Positions 32,621-44,089 of a stretch of DNA of 64,000 bases are shown one piece after another. Both the position numbers and the translations under genes were made by a program. How positions within the stretch are numbered: the first letter of the stretch is position 1; each line of letters starts with the position of its first letter. The notes under the pieces were generated by a model. It was not told the DNA's origin. It saw only the letters and a list, made by a program, of their open reading frames with translations, and made no database searches. Source of the stretch: Hyperoodon ampullatus (Eukaryota > Chordata > Mammalia > Artiodactyla > Ziphiidae); NCBI GenBank assembly GCA_949752795.1, contig OX457062.1, forward strand, positions 91,873,777 through 91,937,776, in the 5' to 3' direction.

Positions 32621-32859
32621 ATACTGTGGTTCCAAAACCTATTGGGCCTTTTGAGACATATAAGTGAATGGTACTATTTGGCCGTAGATTTCGTTGGGTG
32701 AATGAATGAACAAATAAGTTACCCAAAGTCAAACTAAAGTTTAAATGACGGAGTGAAACTTTCTGGAGAATAGTCATGCATCTCACATCTGAAAGCCCCT
32801 CCCTCCCATCCGCTCTTCTGTAGGATGCTGAGGATAATGAGAACCCTCGAGACAATGGC

Positions 32860-32975
32860 TTTCAGTCCCCTTCCTTTACAGATAGAACACAGAGTCTCCA
32901 AAGAGTGACTTGTGACAGTCAGAACTAGAACCCAGGTGTGCAGATTCCTGGCCCAGTGCCTCTCTACTAATATGA
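32860..32975 (-). mobile_element. MIR fragment
   Basis: 'cagtcagaactagaacccag' followed by 'gcagattcctggcccagtgc' matches the antisense MIR right end. Confidence 0.55.
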
Positions 32976-33124
32976 TGATGATGTCAGGAGAAGAGATGGC
33001 CAAAGAGGGGATCCATCACAGGACCCATGAATCATAAGGATCATTGTATACAAGGTTAGCTGTTCATTTCTACTGAGGGAGACAAAGGAGACAATGGACT
33101 TTAACTGTAACCTGATATTTAGAA

Positions 33125-33200
33125 TGCTTATTCATTCGACAAATATATATTTATCAGGCATTGTGTTTAGTAATGACACACACACAAAAAAAAGAAGAAA
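33125..33200 (-). mobile_element. L2 terminal fragment
   Basis: 'attcattcgacaaatatata' then 'tttatcaggcattgtgttta' is the antisense L2 terminus. A short (CA)n follows at 33177-33187. Confidence 0.6.
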
Positions 33201-33438
33201 AGATAAGCTGCCAGGGACCTCACAGCCTAGTGAGAAAGAGGCTCATTCAAATAATTATCTTTTATCATGGTAAATAAGGGCTAGAACAAAGTATGAATGA
33301 GATGCTTGGTCAGCCCAGAGGAGGAAGAGGCTCATTAGCTCTCTTGCCAGGGGTTCCACTGAGAAGATAAGGAAGGAGGGCATCAAGCAGAGAAGGCACA
33401 GGCTAGAAAAGCCTCCAACTTTCTATCCAGGAGGAAAG
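33201..33438. other. No recognised feature
   Basis: Short purine-rich unique interval with nothing identified. Confidence 0.5.
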
Positions 33439-33440
33439 TA

Positions 33441-33613
33441 CAGCTGACCCTTGAACAACGTTTTTGAACTGACCAGTCCACTTACATGCATATTTTTTCC
33501 ATAGTAAATACTAGTTATTTGTTGAATCAGAGGACATGAAGGGCCATCTACAAGTTATATCAGTACATGGAGGGTCAGCTCCCCTAACCCCCGTGTTGGT
33601 CAAGGGCCAACTA
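33441..33613 (+). mobile_element. Tigger-type (TcMar) MITE, MER8-like
   Basis: It begins cagctgacccttgaacaac and ends 'ttggtcaagggccaacta', imperfect inverted termini of about 14 bp. TA dinucleotides on both sides (33439-33440 and 33614-33615) fit the mariner/Tigger target rule. No transposase is encoded. Confidence 0.8.
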
Positions 33614-33615
33614 TA

Positions 33616-36600
33616 TGGGAAAAGCCTGCAGAACAGGTTTGTAGAGTCTTCTTTTAAGACAGGGAGCAGGAAAGTCTCATCTGCCTGGTGGCTTATAAGA
33701 AGATGGGTAGATCAGATGATCCCAGATATTTGCACTTTATGGACCAATGCATTTTGAAAACAGGGGCCAGTGGGATGGGGGTGGATCTCATGGCGTTGTT
33801 AACTTTTAATTTTCTCAATTAAGAATCTTATTCTAAAGTCCCCACTACCAATTATCACCATTAATTCATAATAAGAAGGATGTTTTAATTCCAAAAAAGT
33901 AGGAAGGGTACAGTCTCAGAATGACTGGCACTTCGTCCTCAGGAAGACGATCTGGAAACTTTCCAGCGGGTATTTGTTTACTTATGTTGCTTTGGTCTAA
34001 TGACAACACTGACAGGATTTGGGACGAAAGGCATGGTGGAAGAATAGAGCCCATCAGCCCTGCTAGATTTAGATAGAGTTAGTTAAAGGCAAACCATTTT
34101 CTTCTACCTAGAATGGTAAAATCTTCCACTTGGCACACATAAGATAATCTACAGGTATGTACAGCTGAAATTCCCCATCTTACAGTGTCTTTTCAGAATA
34201 TGAACCAAGCTGTAAGTTATTATTTTTCTGTACCTATATGGCTTCTTAATATTCCTTCTAGCCAAGAGTTTCAGACCCATCCATCTACCCAGGGCTTCTG
34301 GAATACTTCCACTCCTTTTTAAATTCCAACATCAGAAGAACAGCAAACCTAAAACGCATTATTCTGAAGGCTGTCCCCAAACCAGCCCCTTCCCTACAGC
34401 AGACTCCCCAAGGGAATCTTGTATCCAGGGTTCCGGAGTAAAATGCAAAATGTACACTGCCGCTTAACACCCCGAGTTGTCGGCAACAAAGCCCCAGACC
34501 TTTATGGGAGGAACTTTCCCACAGCCGGCCAGATGTGCAAACAGGACCTCTGAATGCCTTTGAGTGCTCAGATTATAGAAGCCACCAAAAGGGTATAGCC
34601 GAGAAGAGGGGTCTCAAATCTACTTTTTAAATTTTGTTCAGAAGGGGATAGATGGATTCTTCTAAATAACCCATACGTTCTCAAGTCCCATGCCTTAGAT
34701 CTGAATCTGGGGGGCTCATTAAAAACTAGAGCTTTGGCAAATAAGAGAATGTCTTTATCTTCTTTCTTCATCATGAACATTTTTTTGACTCCTGAGGAAT
34801 AGCTGTTTGGGCATCTGGTGGCCTGAGGTCCAGACCCAGTCAGCCAGTGTGTGTACCAGTGCCTCAGGGTGACTTGTGGAGATTGACGCCATACCTAGGA
34901 TCACAGAATTCCAGCTGGTCAGCTGCTTCCCTCACAGCCTCTGAGGTGTGAATTAGGCAGAGCAAGGGTAGCCCAAAGTCCTGTGATAAAACGTGGCTGG
35001 TGAGGATGGGAACATTAGAAAGAATCCATGGGCAGGTTTTCTTTCTTTCTTTCGTTTTCCACTCACCTACTCACAAGGCTTCTCAGCCTTCCTATTAACT
35101 GACCACATGTGGTAGTTGGTGGTGGGGATGCCCCACTGGGTTGGTGAGATTCAAGGTCATTGACAAAGAAGCCTCTGGGCCACACAAGGGCATCTGGCAT
35201 GGTAGCTCCTTGGGAAATAGTCTCTCTTCATTAGGACTCGGAAGCAGGCCTTGCTTCTACAGTTTCTATGAGAAATTGCCATGGTGTATAAAGGGGGGGG
35301 GGGTGTCACTGGCCTTCAGACGGTGGACTGTGGGCTCTTGGGTTGCTTGTCAGTAGTGGAAAGAATTTTAGGCTGAGCCAGCTTCAACCTCAAAGCCACT
35401 TCCCTTTGGGACTCGTGAATTTGGCTGGCAGCTGGGAGGGCAGCCTGGGTCCAGGGCGGTTTCTCTCTGTGCAGGGCCTGGTTGGGGGCTGGGATGAGGC
35501 CAAACATGTCATCTTGGCCACGTTAGCACCTGCTTCTTCCCTCTGCTGAAGTAACTAGATTTGGGGCTCTAACACAAATCCTTCTTTAACCATAGGTCTT
35601 TTCATCTGGGTGACTTTATTTTCCTTTCTTCTATCCCCCAAAATAAAGAAAACATGAGAGGGTGTGGCCTGTTTCACCCACTGCCACCCCTAGAAAGTGT
35701 AGCCCTTAAAGAAACCCTGGGATAAAGTTCTCTATTAAAAAAAAAAATTAAACAATTGTTTCCAGAGACATCTGTCCACAATCCCTCTGGAAAAAGTGCC
35801 TTCTCTAATACTCCACCAGCCTTAGAATAGGGCAATTCTCTCACACCTGCCACAACTGAAGTCTCTGAAGACCCCTGTGCTCAGGTTCCCATGGAAACTG
35901 TTCTCATCCCCGCTGGCCTGACCTTTCACAAGACAATTGTCAATCAAGGTAAAGAGCAGCAGGTGTTTTCAAAGCCAAAACTTCTTACAGTCACCTTCTC
36001 AGAGGAAGACCCTGGGAAGTGGTGATTCAGATGCTCCACATTTGGCCAAAGTAGACTGTTCCACTGGCAGGCGTCAGGTTCCCCAAGCCACGGACTTAGC
36101 CCCTATGTAAAACATCAACCAGCTCTGCTTCCTCTGAGCTCACACACAGCCTACAGAGCACTTGCTGCTGTTGGCAAAACTTTGCTTCGGTCTCTACGGG
36201 ACGTGTAAGCCTCAGACTCCTTGAGCAAGTCAGGCTAGTTTCCGAGTCTAAGTGAGTCATTCTTGAGGCCATGACTTAGCCTGTAGGGGACACTGGCCCC
36301 CGAGCCAAAAGATCCTCTTGTCCACAAAGACAGGGAAGAACAACCACTGTGAAGCCAGTAGGACACATTCCAAGGATGCCAGGTCCCTAGAGTACACCTC
36401 CCAGGGCCCATGCCATTGCTTATCTCTCATCTACCCTAGAAATACGTGCTTTTCCATCAACCCAAAACCAGTTAACAGGCCTCCAAGTCGTCTTTCTCTT
36501 AACTCCTCAGTCCTTTCCTGTACCCTGGGAGGCAGGATGCTTGCCCTCACAAAACGAGGGGCTCAAATGAACAATAAACAATACTTTATACTCGTGCCAA

Positions 36601-36640
36601 GAGTCCTGGAGTCTCAGATGGCCCCACTTATGCTTAAGGT
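33616..36640. other. Long stretch without recognised repeats or genes
   Basis: About 3 kb with no SINE, L1, L2 or clear MIR, which is unusual for this window. It includes an 11-G run at 35293-35303 and an A run at 35740-35748. No exon with convincing splice sites is recognised. Its repeat-poor state could reflect functional non-coding sequence. Confidence 0.4.
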
Positions 36641-36653
36641 CTAAAAGTTTCTA

Positions 36654-36831
36654 TTCAATAACACACAAAGAAGCAGACTCACAGATATAGAGAACAAACT
36701 AGTGGTTACCAGTGGGAGGTACAAACTATTGGGTATAAGATAGGCTCAAGGATGTACTGTATAACACGGGGAATATAGCCAATATTTTGTAATAACTATA
36801 AATGGAGTGTAACCTTTAAAAAATGTATTTA
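36654..36831 (+). mobile_element. L1 3' end, 5'-truncated
   Basis: 'actcacagatatagagaaca', 'aactagtggttaccagtggg' and 'ggggaatatagccaatattt' are a cetartiodactyl-type L1 3' UTR. The duplication aaaagtttcta lies at 36643-36653 and 36832-36842. Confidence 0.82.
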
Positions 36832-36973
36832 AAAAGTTTCTACTTAGATACGATTTAAACTTCTTTTTGAAATCAATAAACTGTCCAAGTTTCAAAACTT
36901 AGTCCATGACTCTCAATCAGGCAGCCTTTCCCATGCAAGAGGATAAGACTTATTTACTTGATATTTGTTATTG

Positions 36974-37185
36974 TTTTTTTTTTTTTTTTTTTGCGGTACG
37001 TGGGCTTCTCACTGTTGTGGCCTCTCCCGTTGCGGAGCACAGGCTCCGGATGCGCAGGCTTAGCGGCCATGGCTCACGGGCCCAGCTGCTCCACGGCATG
37101 TGGGATCTTCCCGGATCGGGGCTTGAACCCGTGTCCCCTGCATCGGCAGGCGGACTCTCAACCACTGCGCCACCAGGGAAGCCCC
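36974..37185 (-). mobile_element. Short GC-rich CHR SINE (inner of nested pair)
   Basis: Antisense copy with the duplication tgttattg plus adjoining Ts at 36966-36980 and 37186-37200. It entered the tail/target boundary of the long SINE that ends at 37542. Confidence 0.92.
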
Positions 37186-37193
37186 TGTTATTG

Positions 37194-37542
37194 TTTTTTT
37201 AATAAATGTATTTATTTATCTGGCTGCATTGGGTCTTCGTTGCTGCGCGCTGGCTTTCTCTAGTTGCGGTGAGCAGGGGTTACCCTTCGTTGCAGTGCGC
37301 GGGCTTCTCATTGTGGTGGCTTCTCTTGTTGCGGAGCACAGGCTCTAGGTGCGCGGGCTTCAGAAGTTGCAGCAGGTGGGCTCAGTAGTTGTGGCTCGCA
37401 GGCTCTAGAGCCCAGGCTCAGTAGTTGTGGTGCACGGGCTTAGCTGCTCCATGGCATGTGGGATCTTCCCAGACCAGAGCTTGAACCCGTGTCCCCTGCA
37501 TTGGCAGGTGGATTCTTAATCACTGCACCACCAGGGAAGTCC
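37194..37542 (-). mobile_element. Long-type CHR SINE (outer of nested pair)
   Basis: Antisense copy with 'tggctgcattgggtcttcgt', 'cagtagttgtggctcgcagg' and 'gcaccaccagggaagtccc'. Its own duplication cttgatatttgtt lies outside the whole nest, at 36957-36969 and 37543-37555. Confidence 0.93.
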
Positions 37543-37598
37543 CTTGATATTTGTTTTGAAAAGTAAAAAGAAAACGATATTTCAAAGAAGTATGTGGG

Positions 37599-37801
37599 GG
37601 CTTCCCTGGTGGCGCAGTGGTTGAGAGTCCGCCTGCCGATTCAGGGGATGCGGGTTCGTGCCCCGGTCCAGGGAGGATCCCACGTGCCGCGGAGCGGCTG
37701 GGCCCGTGAGCCATGGCCGCTGAGCATGCGCGTCCGGAGCCTGTGCTCCGCAACGGGAGAGGCCACAACAGTGAAAGGCCCGCGTACTGGAAAAAAAAAA
37801 A
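37599..37801 (+). mobile_element. Short GC-rich CHR SINE without target duplication
   Basis: Full-length body with an 11-A tail. The flanks (aagaagtatgtg on the left, ggctcccatctc on the right) show no direct repeat that I can find. Confidence 0.93.
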
Positions 37802-38600
37802 GGCTCCCATCTCATCGGGTGACCAGTAGAACTTGCCACTGCAAGGACCTCGCTCTTGTTAATAAGACTTCATTTTATTATTTCCGGGCTCTGTAATTTC
37901 TCCCACCCCCTTTTAGACTGGAACAGTTAAGTTTCTGCACTTGTGTTAATTACCCTGGGGGCCTCCAGGCTACAGTGCATAACAAAAAGACTAACTAGTT
38001 TCCCACTGTCTTTTTGTTTCTTTATACTCCAAAACCAATCAATCATGTCCTTAGACCCTCCCAAGAAACAAGTAGGTTTGTTAATGCCCTCGGACAAAGA
38101 GGTGAAGAAATTCAATGCAGATGGAGCTGAATCACACAACCATGCATATTAGTACGGACCTGCGGGCTGGACAGGATTAATACTCTGGGAGCTGGGAATT
38201 TTTAATATAAAACAGAAAATTTCACCCATGGCACTAATGTTCCTTTTGTGATGAGACAGAGATGATTCTGGTTAAATGTAGAGCAGAGTGTTTCTTTCTG
38301 GAACTCTGAGCTAACACGGACTGAGTCCTGAATCTCCCAGGGCTTGCCCCCATGGCAAAAAGTTCCATGTCCGGGGCAGTTTACCGTTTACTCCAAGGTG
38401 AAGCTTGCCCTCACCTGTCAGCAAGACGCTTCCAAACCACTTCCCAAACTGCTAACCTCAAAATCAGAAGTAAATTATGAGAGCAAATAAGATAAACACA
38501 TGAAAATTTAAATAGAAAAAATTAAACGCAATGAAATGCTAAAGTTATGCACAAAATTACAAAGTTTAACAAATAATCCCAAATTTACAGAATGATTTAA
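37802..38600. other. No recognised feature
   Basis: Unique-looking, AT-rich toward the right. No gene or repeat recognised. Confidence 0.5.
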
Positions 38601-38623
38601 AAGCAAACAAAAAAAGCACTCAC

Positions 38624-38936
38624 CACTGGTAACTCTGGTCAGGGTCCAAACCAAGGAGGCAAAGCTCTGTAAGTTAAACCGTCCACTTAGCATTGGGGCC
38701 TCTGCACTTACTTCCAGGACTTAAGGAATCAGATCTCAAACCAAAACTGCAGAGAATCAGTTCTGGGTCTCCAGCTAATCACCAGGGTCTGACTTCTCAC
38801 TCACACGGCAGGGCTGCTCCAAGAGGCATCATGGCGGCTACCGCTTCTCCCAGCCTCCCCGGCCCACGGGGGCTGGGCATTCCTTAATAGCCACGCCTGA
38901 TTCCTCACACCACACACCTGCCCATCAGGCCAATCC
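38624..38936 (-). promoter_or_regulatory. Candidate antisense promoter and first exon
   Basis: Read on the minus strand there is a CCAAT-box complement (ggattgg, 38930-38936), a weak TATA-like ctattaagg (38882-38891) about 45 bp on, a GC-rich start region, gccgccatgatg (about 38838-38827) and a good splice donor CCAGTG|GTGAGTGC (exon end 38624). The ATG frame stops after about 11 codons, so it would be a non-coding or 5'-UTR exon. It could instead be a degraded LTR. The function is unknown. Confidence 0.25.
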
Positions 38937-39059
38937 AGGTGAGTAGAGTTCCTGATTAGGGAACTACTGACAACCAGTCTCCCTCTGGCTCCACCACTAG
39001 GCCTGTGGATACCACTGTCAGTTCCTTGATTGATTTTCAAAATTAAATAATATCATTTA

Positions 39060-39235
39060 CATAGAGCTTAACAGACATCAGAAAAATCTGTCATCTGATG
39101 TGTTTCTCAGAGTAATTCTAGAAGGTAGATAACTATCGTTTAGAGATTTCAGAGAAGAGGCGACAGACAGCACAGAGGGAACACACAGCTAGGATGCTGC
39201 TAGGCCAGGATTCAAACCCAATTCTGTGACTCTAC
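39060..39235 (-). mobile_element. MIR
   Basis: 'gggaacacacagctaggatg' and 'aggattcaaacccaattctg' followed by tgactctacc are the right side of antisense MIR. Confidence 0.75.
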
Positions 39236-39339
39236 CTGCCACGCATGTGCGTCCTTTGAGATCAGAGGTCATACTGTCCCCTCCCTGCAAGATGCTGAAG
39301 GTAGGTTCTGTGCTACAGCTGATACATGGTAAAGAGGAA

Positions 39340-39530
39340 AGAGTGTGGGTTCTGGAGAAAAAGCTGGATTCTTATCCTGGGTCGGTCGCTCGCTATCTGG
39401 GAAACCGTGAGCAAATTCCCTTCCTGCTGCGAGCCTCCCAATCTTCTCTGGAAAATGGGACGAATACCCACCTCCTTCGTGTTGTGAGGATTAAATGCAA
39501 TAACTATGTAGAGCAGGCACCTAGCGGTTA
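39340..39530 (+). mobile_element. MIR
   Basis: 'gtgtgggttctggagaaaaa', 'ctctggaaaatgggacgaat' and 'gtgttgtgaggattaaatgc' are diagnostic of sense MIR. Confidence 0.88.
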
Positions 39531-40309
39531 GTCCTCCCTTCCATGCCCCTGAGGCCCTACCCTCTAAAGAGATTTAGAACCAATCTCTGTGTAGGGTTTG
39601 CATCCATGATACGCTTTTACGCACAGCTGCAGGTTAAAATGAACATCAGTGACAGCACTGAAGCAAATGGATTTCCAAAGGGGCTGGAGGGCAGGGTGTA
39701 AGGAGCAGAGGATGGAAGGTGTGGGGACACTGGGGCTGGGGACAACTGTAGGGTCTGGCCTTTGCAGCGATACAGGGAGCCTCCACAAGTGGCACCTAGG
39801 ATGACCCAGGGCCCTGTTTCTAGTATCCTCGAAGCTGGTGCCTACTTACCACTCACCCCGGGCTCTTACACATTGTGGGTGCTGTTTCCACAGGGTGATA
39901 CATCCAGCTTCTCTACTTTAGCATTATGCGACCCTATTTTTCTATAGTCTCATAAGCCATTTCCTCCTATCATGTTGCAAGTTAGGGAGAAAATGTACAA
40001 ATCAAGTAGCCTGGATGAGCGGCATGGTGGATTCTGGAAGAGAACCACGAGGCAGAAAGCAGTGGCTGGTGTGAATTGCAACCACAAGTTCTCATGACAG
40101 AGGCATGGGTGGGACGAGGGGAGGTCATCCGCAATGCTGACAACTTTTCATCTGATGGGACAGGGGAGAATTCCAACCCCAAGAGATGAGGTCCGTCAGG
40201 GGTGCTGGGAAGAGGCCTGCGATTAGGCTGATGAGACCCAGCTCTGCCACATCCTCCATGAGATCATAACAGACATTCCACCACTCTGGCTTCCTCATCC
40301 ATGGACTGT
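39531..40309. other. No recognised feature
   Basis: Unique-looking DNA with no repeat or exon recognised. Confidence 0.5.
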
Positions 40310-40540
40310 GGGAGTGGGACCAGGCTGGCTCTGGAATCAGACAAACCTAGGTTCAGGCTCTACCACTTACTTGTTACGCAACTTTGGGCAAGTTTCTTTG
40401 TATCTCCAAGCTACAGTGCTCTCATCCATCAGGTGGGGATGAGAGACCTCATCTCAAGAAGCTGTTGGAGAATTAAGGGAGGAGGTATGTAAATATCTGC
40501 CCTCTTGCGCAGTGACGGGTCCATAAGGTTCCCAGCACAG
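40310..40540 (+). mobile_element. MIR
   Basis: 'gctctggaatcagacaaacc', 'ggctctaccacttacttgtt' and 'aactttgggcaagtttcttt' match sense MIR. Confidence 0.85.
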
Positions 40541-40785
40541 CAGCTGCCTTCTCAGTTAATACTGGTCTCTTTTCTTAATTCTAGCTCTAAATTGCTGTGA
40601 ACGTGTGAATCCATGGTGCAATGCAATGAGTCGATCCTCAGTGACCTTACATGGCCACACTACCCTCCCTAAACCTCAACTATCAAGCACTGAGGTGCTG
40701 TTCACTGAAGCAGCAAATGGACAAATCAACGTGGCCAAGAAGGTGGAAATAAACAAGAGGCAGGATGGTGAAGGCAAAAGGACCC
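40541..40785. other. No recognised feature
   Basis: A 77-codon open frame begins at 40605 but lacks any motif I recognise and runs into the next MIR. Confidence 0.4.
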
Positions 40786-40789
40786 GGAA

Positions 40790-40965
40790 CTGGGGAGCAG
40801 TGGATCTGGGGTTGATTTCTAACTCCCTCAGTCACTAGCCATAAAACACATGACTTTGGTCCAAATTTTCTTAATATTTCTGAGCTTCAGTTTTCTCATC
40901 TGTAATATGGGAATAATCATATATGTAAAAGTGCTCTGTGGATTAGAAAGTGCAATTGGAATGTT
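40790..40965 (+). mobile_element. MIR
   Basis: 'cttcagttttctcatctgta' then 'atatgggaataatcatatat' and 'gtgctctgtggattag' are sense MIR core and right flank. Confidence 0.85.
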
Positions 40966-41625
40966 AGTGGTCAGTTGCCTGCCATGATTCCTGGCAATTG
41001 ATTTGAAAATTTGTCCAAATATACAAGTTTGAAAATGTAGTTTAAATGTTTTGAGAGCTAAACAATGACCTTAGCAGTCAAACAAAGCTTCAAACTTTCC
41101 CCAACTCCTCATTTTCGAATTCGAATGACTATCATGTGGATTGTTGAGATATCCGCCTCCCCCAAACAGCTGGGCTGGTTTTCCTTTGCAATCAACTAAT
41201 CCCTCCAGGGACCCACTGGCGTCCCCAACTACTGGTGGCCTGATATTAACTTGAAAAACAATGTGATAAACCACCCTCTTATTTTAACAGCTAGCTAGGG
41301 CAGGGCAGGAGGAATCCCCACCCACACTTGCTCTGAACAGACATGGTGTTGCAACCGATGTGAAAACAAGATAAGGAGAAACATCTGTCAACAGACTCAG
41401 GCCTCCCCCAGAGCTGGGCTGCTTTCTGTGTATTCTGCACAGACGGGAAGCCGGAGGCCATGCAGTCACCTGCAATGCTGCTCTGATGCGGCTGCAGTGC
41501 TGAACATGGTCTAAAGAATGCTGGGCAGCAGTTCAGAGGCACATGTACCTCACTCGAGCCTTTAGCTGTCTTTTAAAATATATATTTAGTGACATAATGC
41601 CTTGTAGGAATCACCATTAAGTTTC
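40966..41625. other. No recognised feature
   Basis: Unique-looking DNA with no repeat or exon recognised. Confidence 0.5.
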
Positions 41626-41646
41626 AAATCCTACCTGCTTAAAACT

Positions 41647-42063
41647 TATTATACTGGGCTTCCCTGGTGGCACAGTGGTTGAGAGTCTGTCTGCCGATGC
41701 AGGGGGCACGGGTTCGTGCCCTGGTCCGGGAAGACCCCACATGCCGCCGAGCGGCTGGGCCCGTGAGTCATGGCCCCTGAGCCTGCGTGTCCGGAGCCTG
41801 TGCCCCACAACGGGAGAGGCCACAACAGTGAGAGGCCTGCGTACCGCAAAAAAAAAAAAAACTATTATATTTAAGATGGATAAACAAGGTCCTACTGTAT
41901 AGCACAGGGAACAATATTCAATATCCTGTGATAAACCATAATGGAAAAGAATATGAAAAAGAATATATATATATATTTATATATATATATTACTTTGCTG
42001 TACAGTAGAAATTAACACAACATTGTAAATCAACTATACTTCAATAAAATAAACTTTAAAAAA
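41647..42063 (+). mobile_element. L1 3' end split near its 5' limit by a SINE
   Basis: 'agatggataaacaaggtcct', 'atcctgtgataaaccataat', a (TA)n patch and 'aatcaactatacttcaataa' form a cetartiodactyl L1 3' end. A 21-bp duplication with two mismatches flanks the composite (41626-41646 and 42064-42084). The SINE entered within about 9 bp of the L1 truncation point. Confidence 0.88.
41656..41860 (+). mobile_element. Short GC-rich CHR SINE
   Basis: Full-length copy with ordinary CpG decay. An imperfect duplication around 'attata' lies on each side (about 41646-41655 and 41861-41870). It is nested in the L1. Confidence 0.94.
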
Positions 42064-42084
42064 AAATCCTATCTGCTTAGAACT

Positions 42085-42892
42085 GAGGAATTAAAAATCA
42101 TTTGGTCATCAGACCAGGGGCCCTAAGCTCAATGTGTCTGTTCAGTAACTTCCCAACAGCTCTAGAATAAGGGTAGCTCTAAATGATGTAGTTGAAAACT
42201 TCATTTTAAACCCCCTTTGTTATGGTTGGGTTGCAGGAACGGATGAAGTGATGCAAAGGTGCTGCAAGGCAGTTCTTTCCTCTGTCTTACCTGAACATCA
42301 TGAGACCTCCAGAAAGAGAGGCACAGTGTAAATGAGGGTCCAGACAACATATCCAAGGTGCTAAGAGGATCATAATACATAAAACATGACATGCATAAAT
42401 GCTTACGAGTAGTGAAAAGAGAACTTTTTTTTTTAAAGGAGTAAGAAAGAAACCACAAAGTCTCTTAGAACTACCGAACCAGTGCTGGTATTAGAAGCTT
42501 ATCAGCATCCACTGTCTCTGGGTGTCGTCTGTGAATAATGGATGGACTACCATAGGATCCCAGGAGACAGTCCCAGGAGGGGTAGCGTTATCATCATAAC
42601 ACAAAGTCTGGACAACTCAACATGTTTGCAGGGGGAGACCCAGGTGCATACACTCTCCAGCCCGCTGGCCCGAGTACAGGAACTCCTGTCAATCCACAGC
42701 CTCCTGTCATTTAATGCCAGAGTTTCCAGTGCCTTCCAAGCATCTATGCAACTGAGTGATGACAGGTGTGGATGGAATAGAAGGAATAAATGCAAGTGTT
42801 AGATTTTAAAGCAGATTAGTTGTGAATGGCATGCCCCAAATTAAGCACAAGCTAAGTGCCAAACTTTATGCTAGGAGCTGGAACCTCAAAAC
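42085..42892. other. No recognised feature
   Basis: Unique-looking DNA with no repeat or exon recognised. Confidence 0.5.
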
Positions 42893-42907
42893 CAATATGG
42901 CACACTT

Positions 42908-43035
42908 GGGAATTCTATGGTGGTCCAGTGGTTAGGACTCCAGGCTTTCACTCCTGAGGGCATGGGTCTGATCACTGGTCGAGGAACTAAGATCCTGAAA
43001 ACCACACGTCTGTGACCAGAAAAAAAAAACAAAAA
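42908..43035 (+). mobile_element. Short tRNA-derived SINE (CHR/Bov-tA-like)
   Basis: 'gggaattctatggtggtcca' head, a decayed B box and an A tail. The duplication caatatggcacactt at 42893-42907 has a copy with two mismatches at 43036-43050. It is older than the GC-rich SINEs. Confidence 0.88.
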
Positions 43036-43050
43036 CGATATGGCACATTT

Positions 43051-43350
43051 AACTTTGGCACCCAGGAAACCCCCAGTCTAAACACATCTCTTATCTGTTC
43101 TCCCTTCCCAGAACTTACAACGCCTTCCCATCAGCAACGGCAGTGCTTCCTAGGCCTCAACCCTTTCTAGATGAATTCGTTAGTTTTGCTATATCTGCAC
43201 CTGTACTCCACTGGATTTAAGGATTGTTCTTTAAAGTAACTCATTTACTTTAACTCAAACACATTTTAGAGAAAATTTGATATGACATCTATAAATGGAA
43301 AACTAGTCCTACTTGCCATAAACAGAAAATATCTAAAAATTTAAAAAAAA
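43051..43350. other. No recognised feature
   Basis: Unique-looking DNA that ends in the A-rich target of the next SINE. Confidence 0.45.
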
Positions 43351-43356
43351 ATACAA

Positions 43357-43706
43357 GGGACTTCCCTGGTGGCTCAGTGGTTAAGAATCCACCTGCCAAT
43401 GCAGGGGACACGGGTTTGAGCGCTGGTCCTGGAAGATCCCACATGCCGCAGAGCAGCTAAGCCGTGCGCCACAACTACTGAGCCTGCACTCTACAGCCCG
43501 AGAGCCACAACTACTGAGCCCATGTGCCACAACTAAGGAAGCCCGTGTGCCTGGAACCCGAGCTCTGCAACAAGAGAAGCCACCACAATAAGAAGCCCGC
43601 ACACGACAACCAAGAGTAGCCCCTGCTCGCCGCAACTAGAGAAAGCCCGCGTGCAGCAATGAAGACAGAACGCAGCCAAAATAAATTAATTAATTTTAAA
43701 AACTCA
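43357..43706 (+). mobile_element. Long-type CHR SINE
   Basis: Gggacttccctggtggctca head, several ccacaactactgagcc modules, end 'gacagaacgcagcc' and an AT-rich tail. The A-rich repeat aaaaatacaa at the left is matched twice at the right (about 43708-43725). Confidence 0.92.
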
Positions 43707-43959
43707 AAAATACAAAAATACAAAACAATCTTACTAAGTTCTAGTTACATACTCTTCCCTGTAAGTGTTCTGAGCCTAAGGCCTATAGCTCTCTGTTAAA
43801 AAGAGAGATTAATAAGTACTAGAGAGATATTAAAGATCAACTAACTCTGAGCTGAGACCCTCCCCTATAATCAGAATTGGAAAAGGATTCATTGATCACC
43901 ACGTGACTGTGCCTCTTTGGGTCACATCTGCATATCACCCAAGTCAGACACCGTGGTCC

Positions 43960-44070
43960 ACTAAACACCATCTGTGCTCCCTAGCCCACTTCATGATTGG
44001 TCCTCTACCCAGAGCCTAGAACATTCCACAGGAATACGGGGGGAACTCAACACATATATGTTGAATGAGC
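43960..44070 (+). mobile_element. L2 3' end (first of three)
   Basis: 'acccagagcctagaacattc' and 'atatatgttgaatgagctca' give the L2 terminal pattern. Confidence 0.65.
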
Positions 44071-44089
44071 TCATGGGTGCATATCTTAG

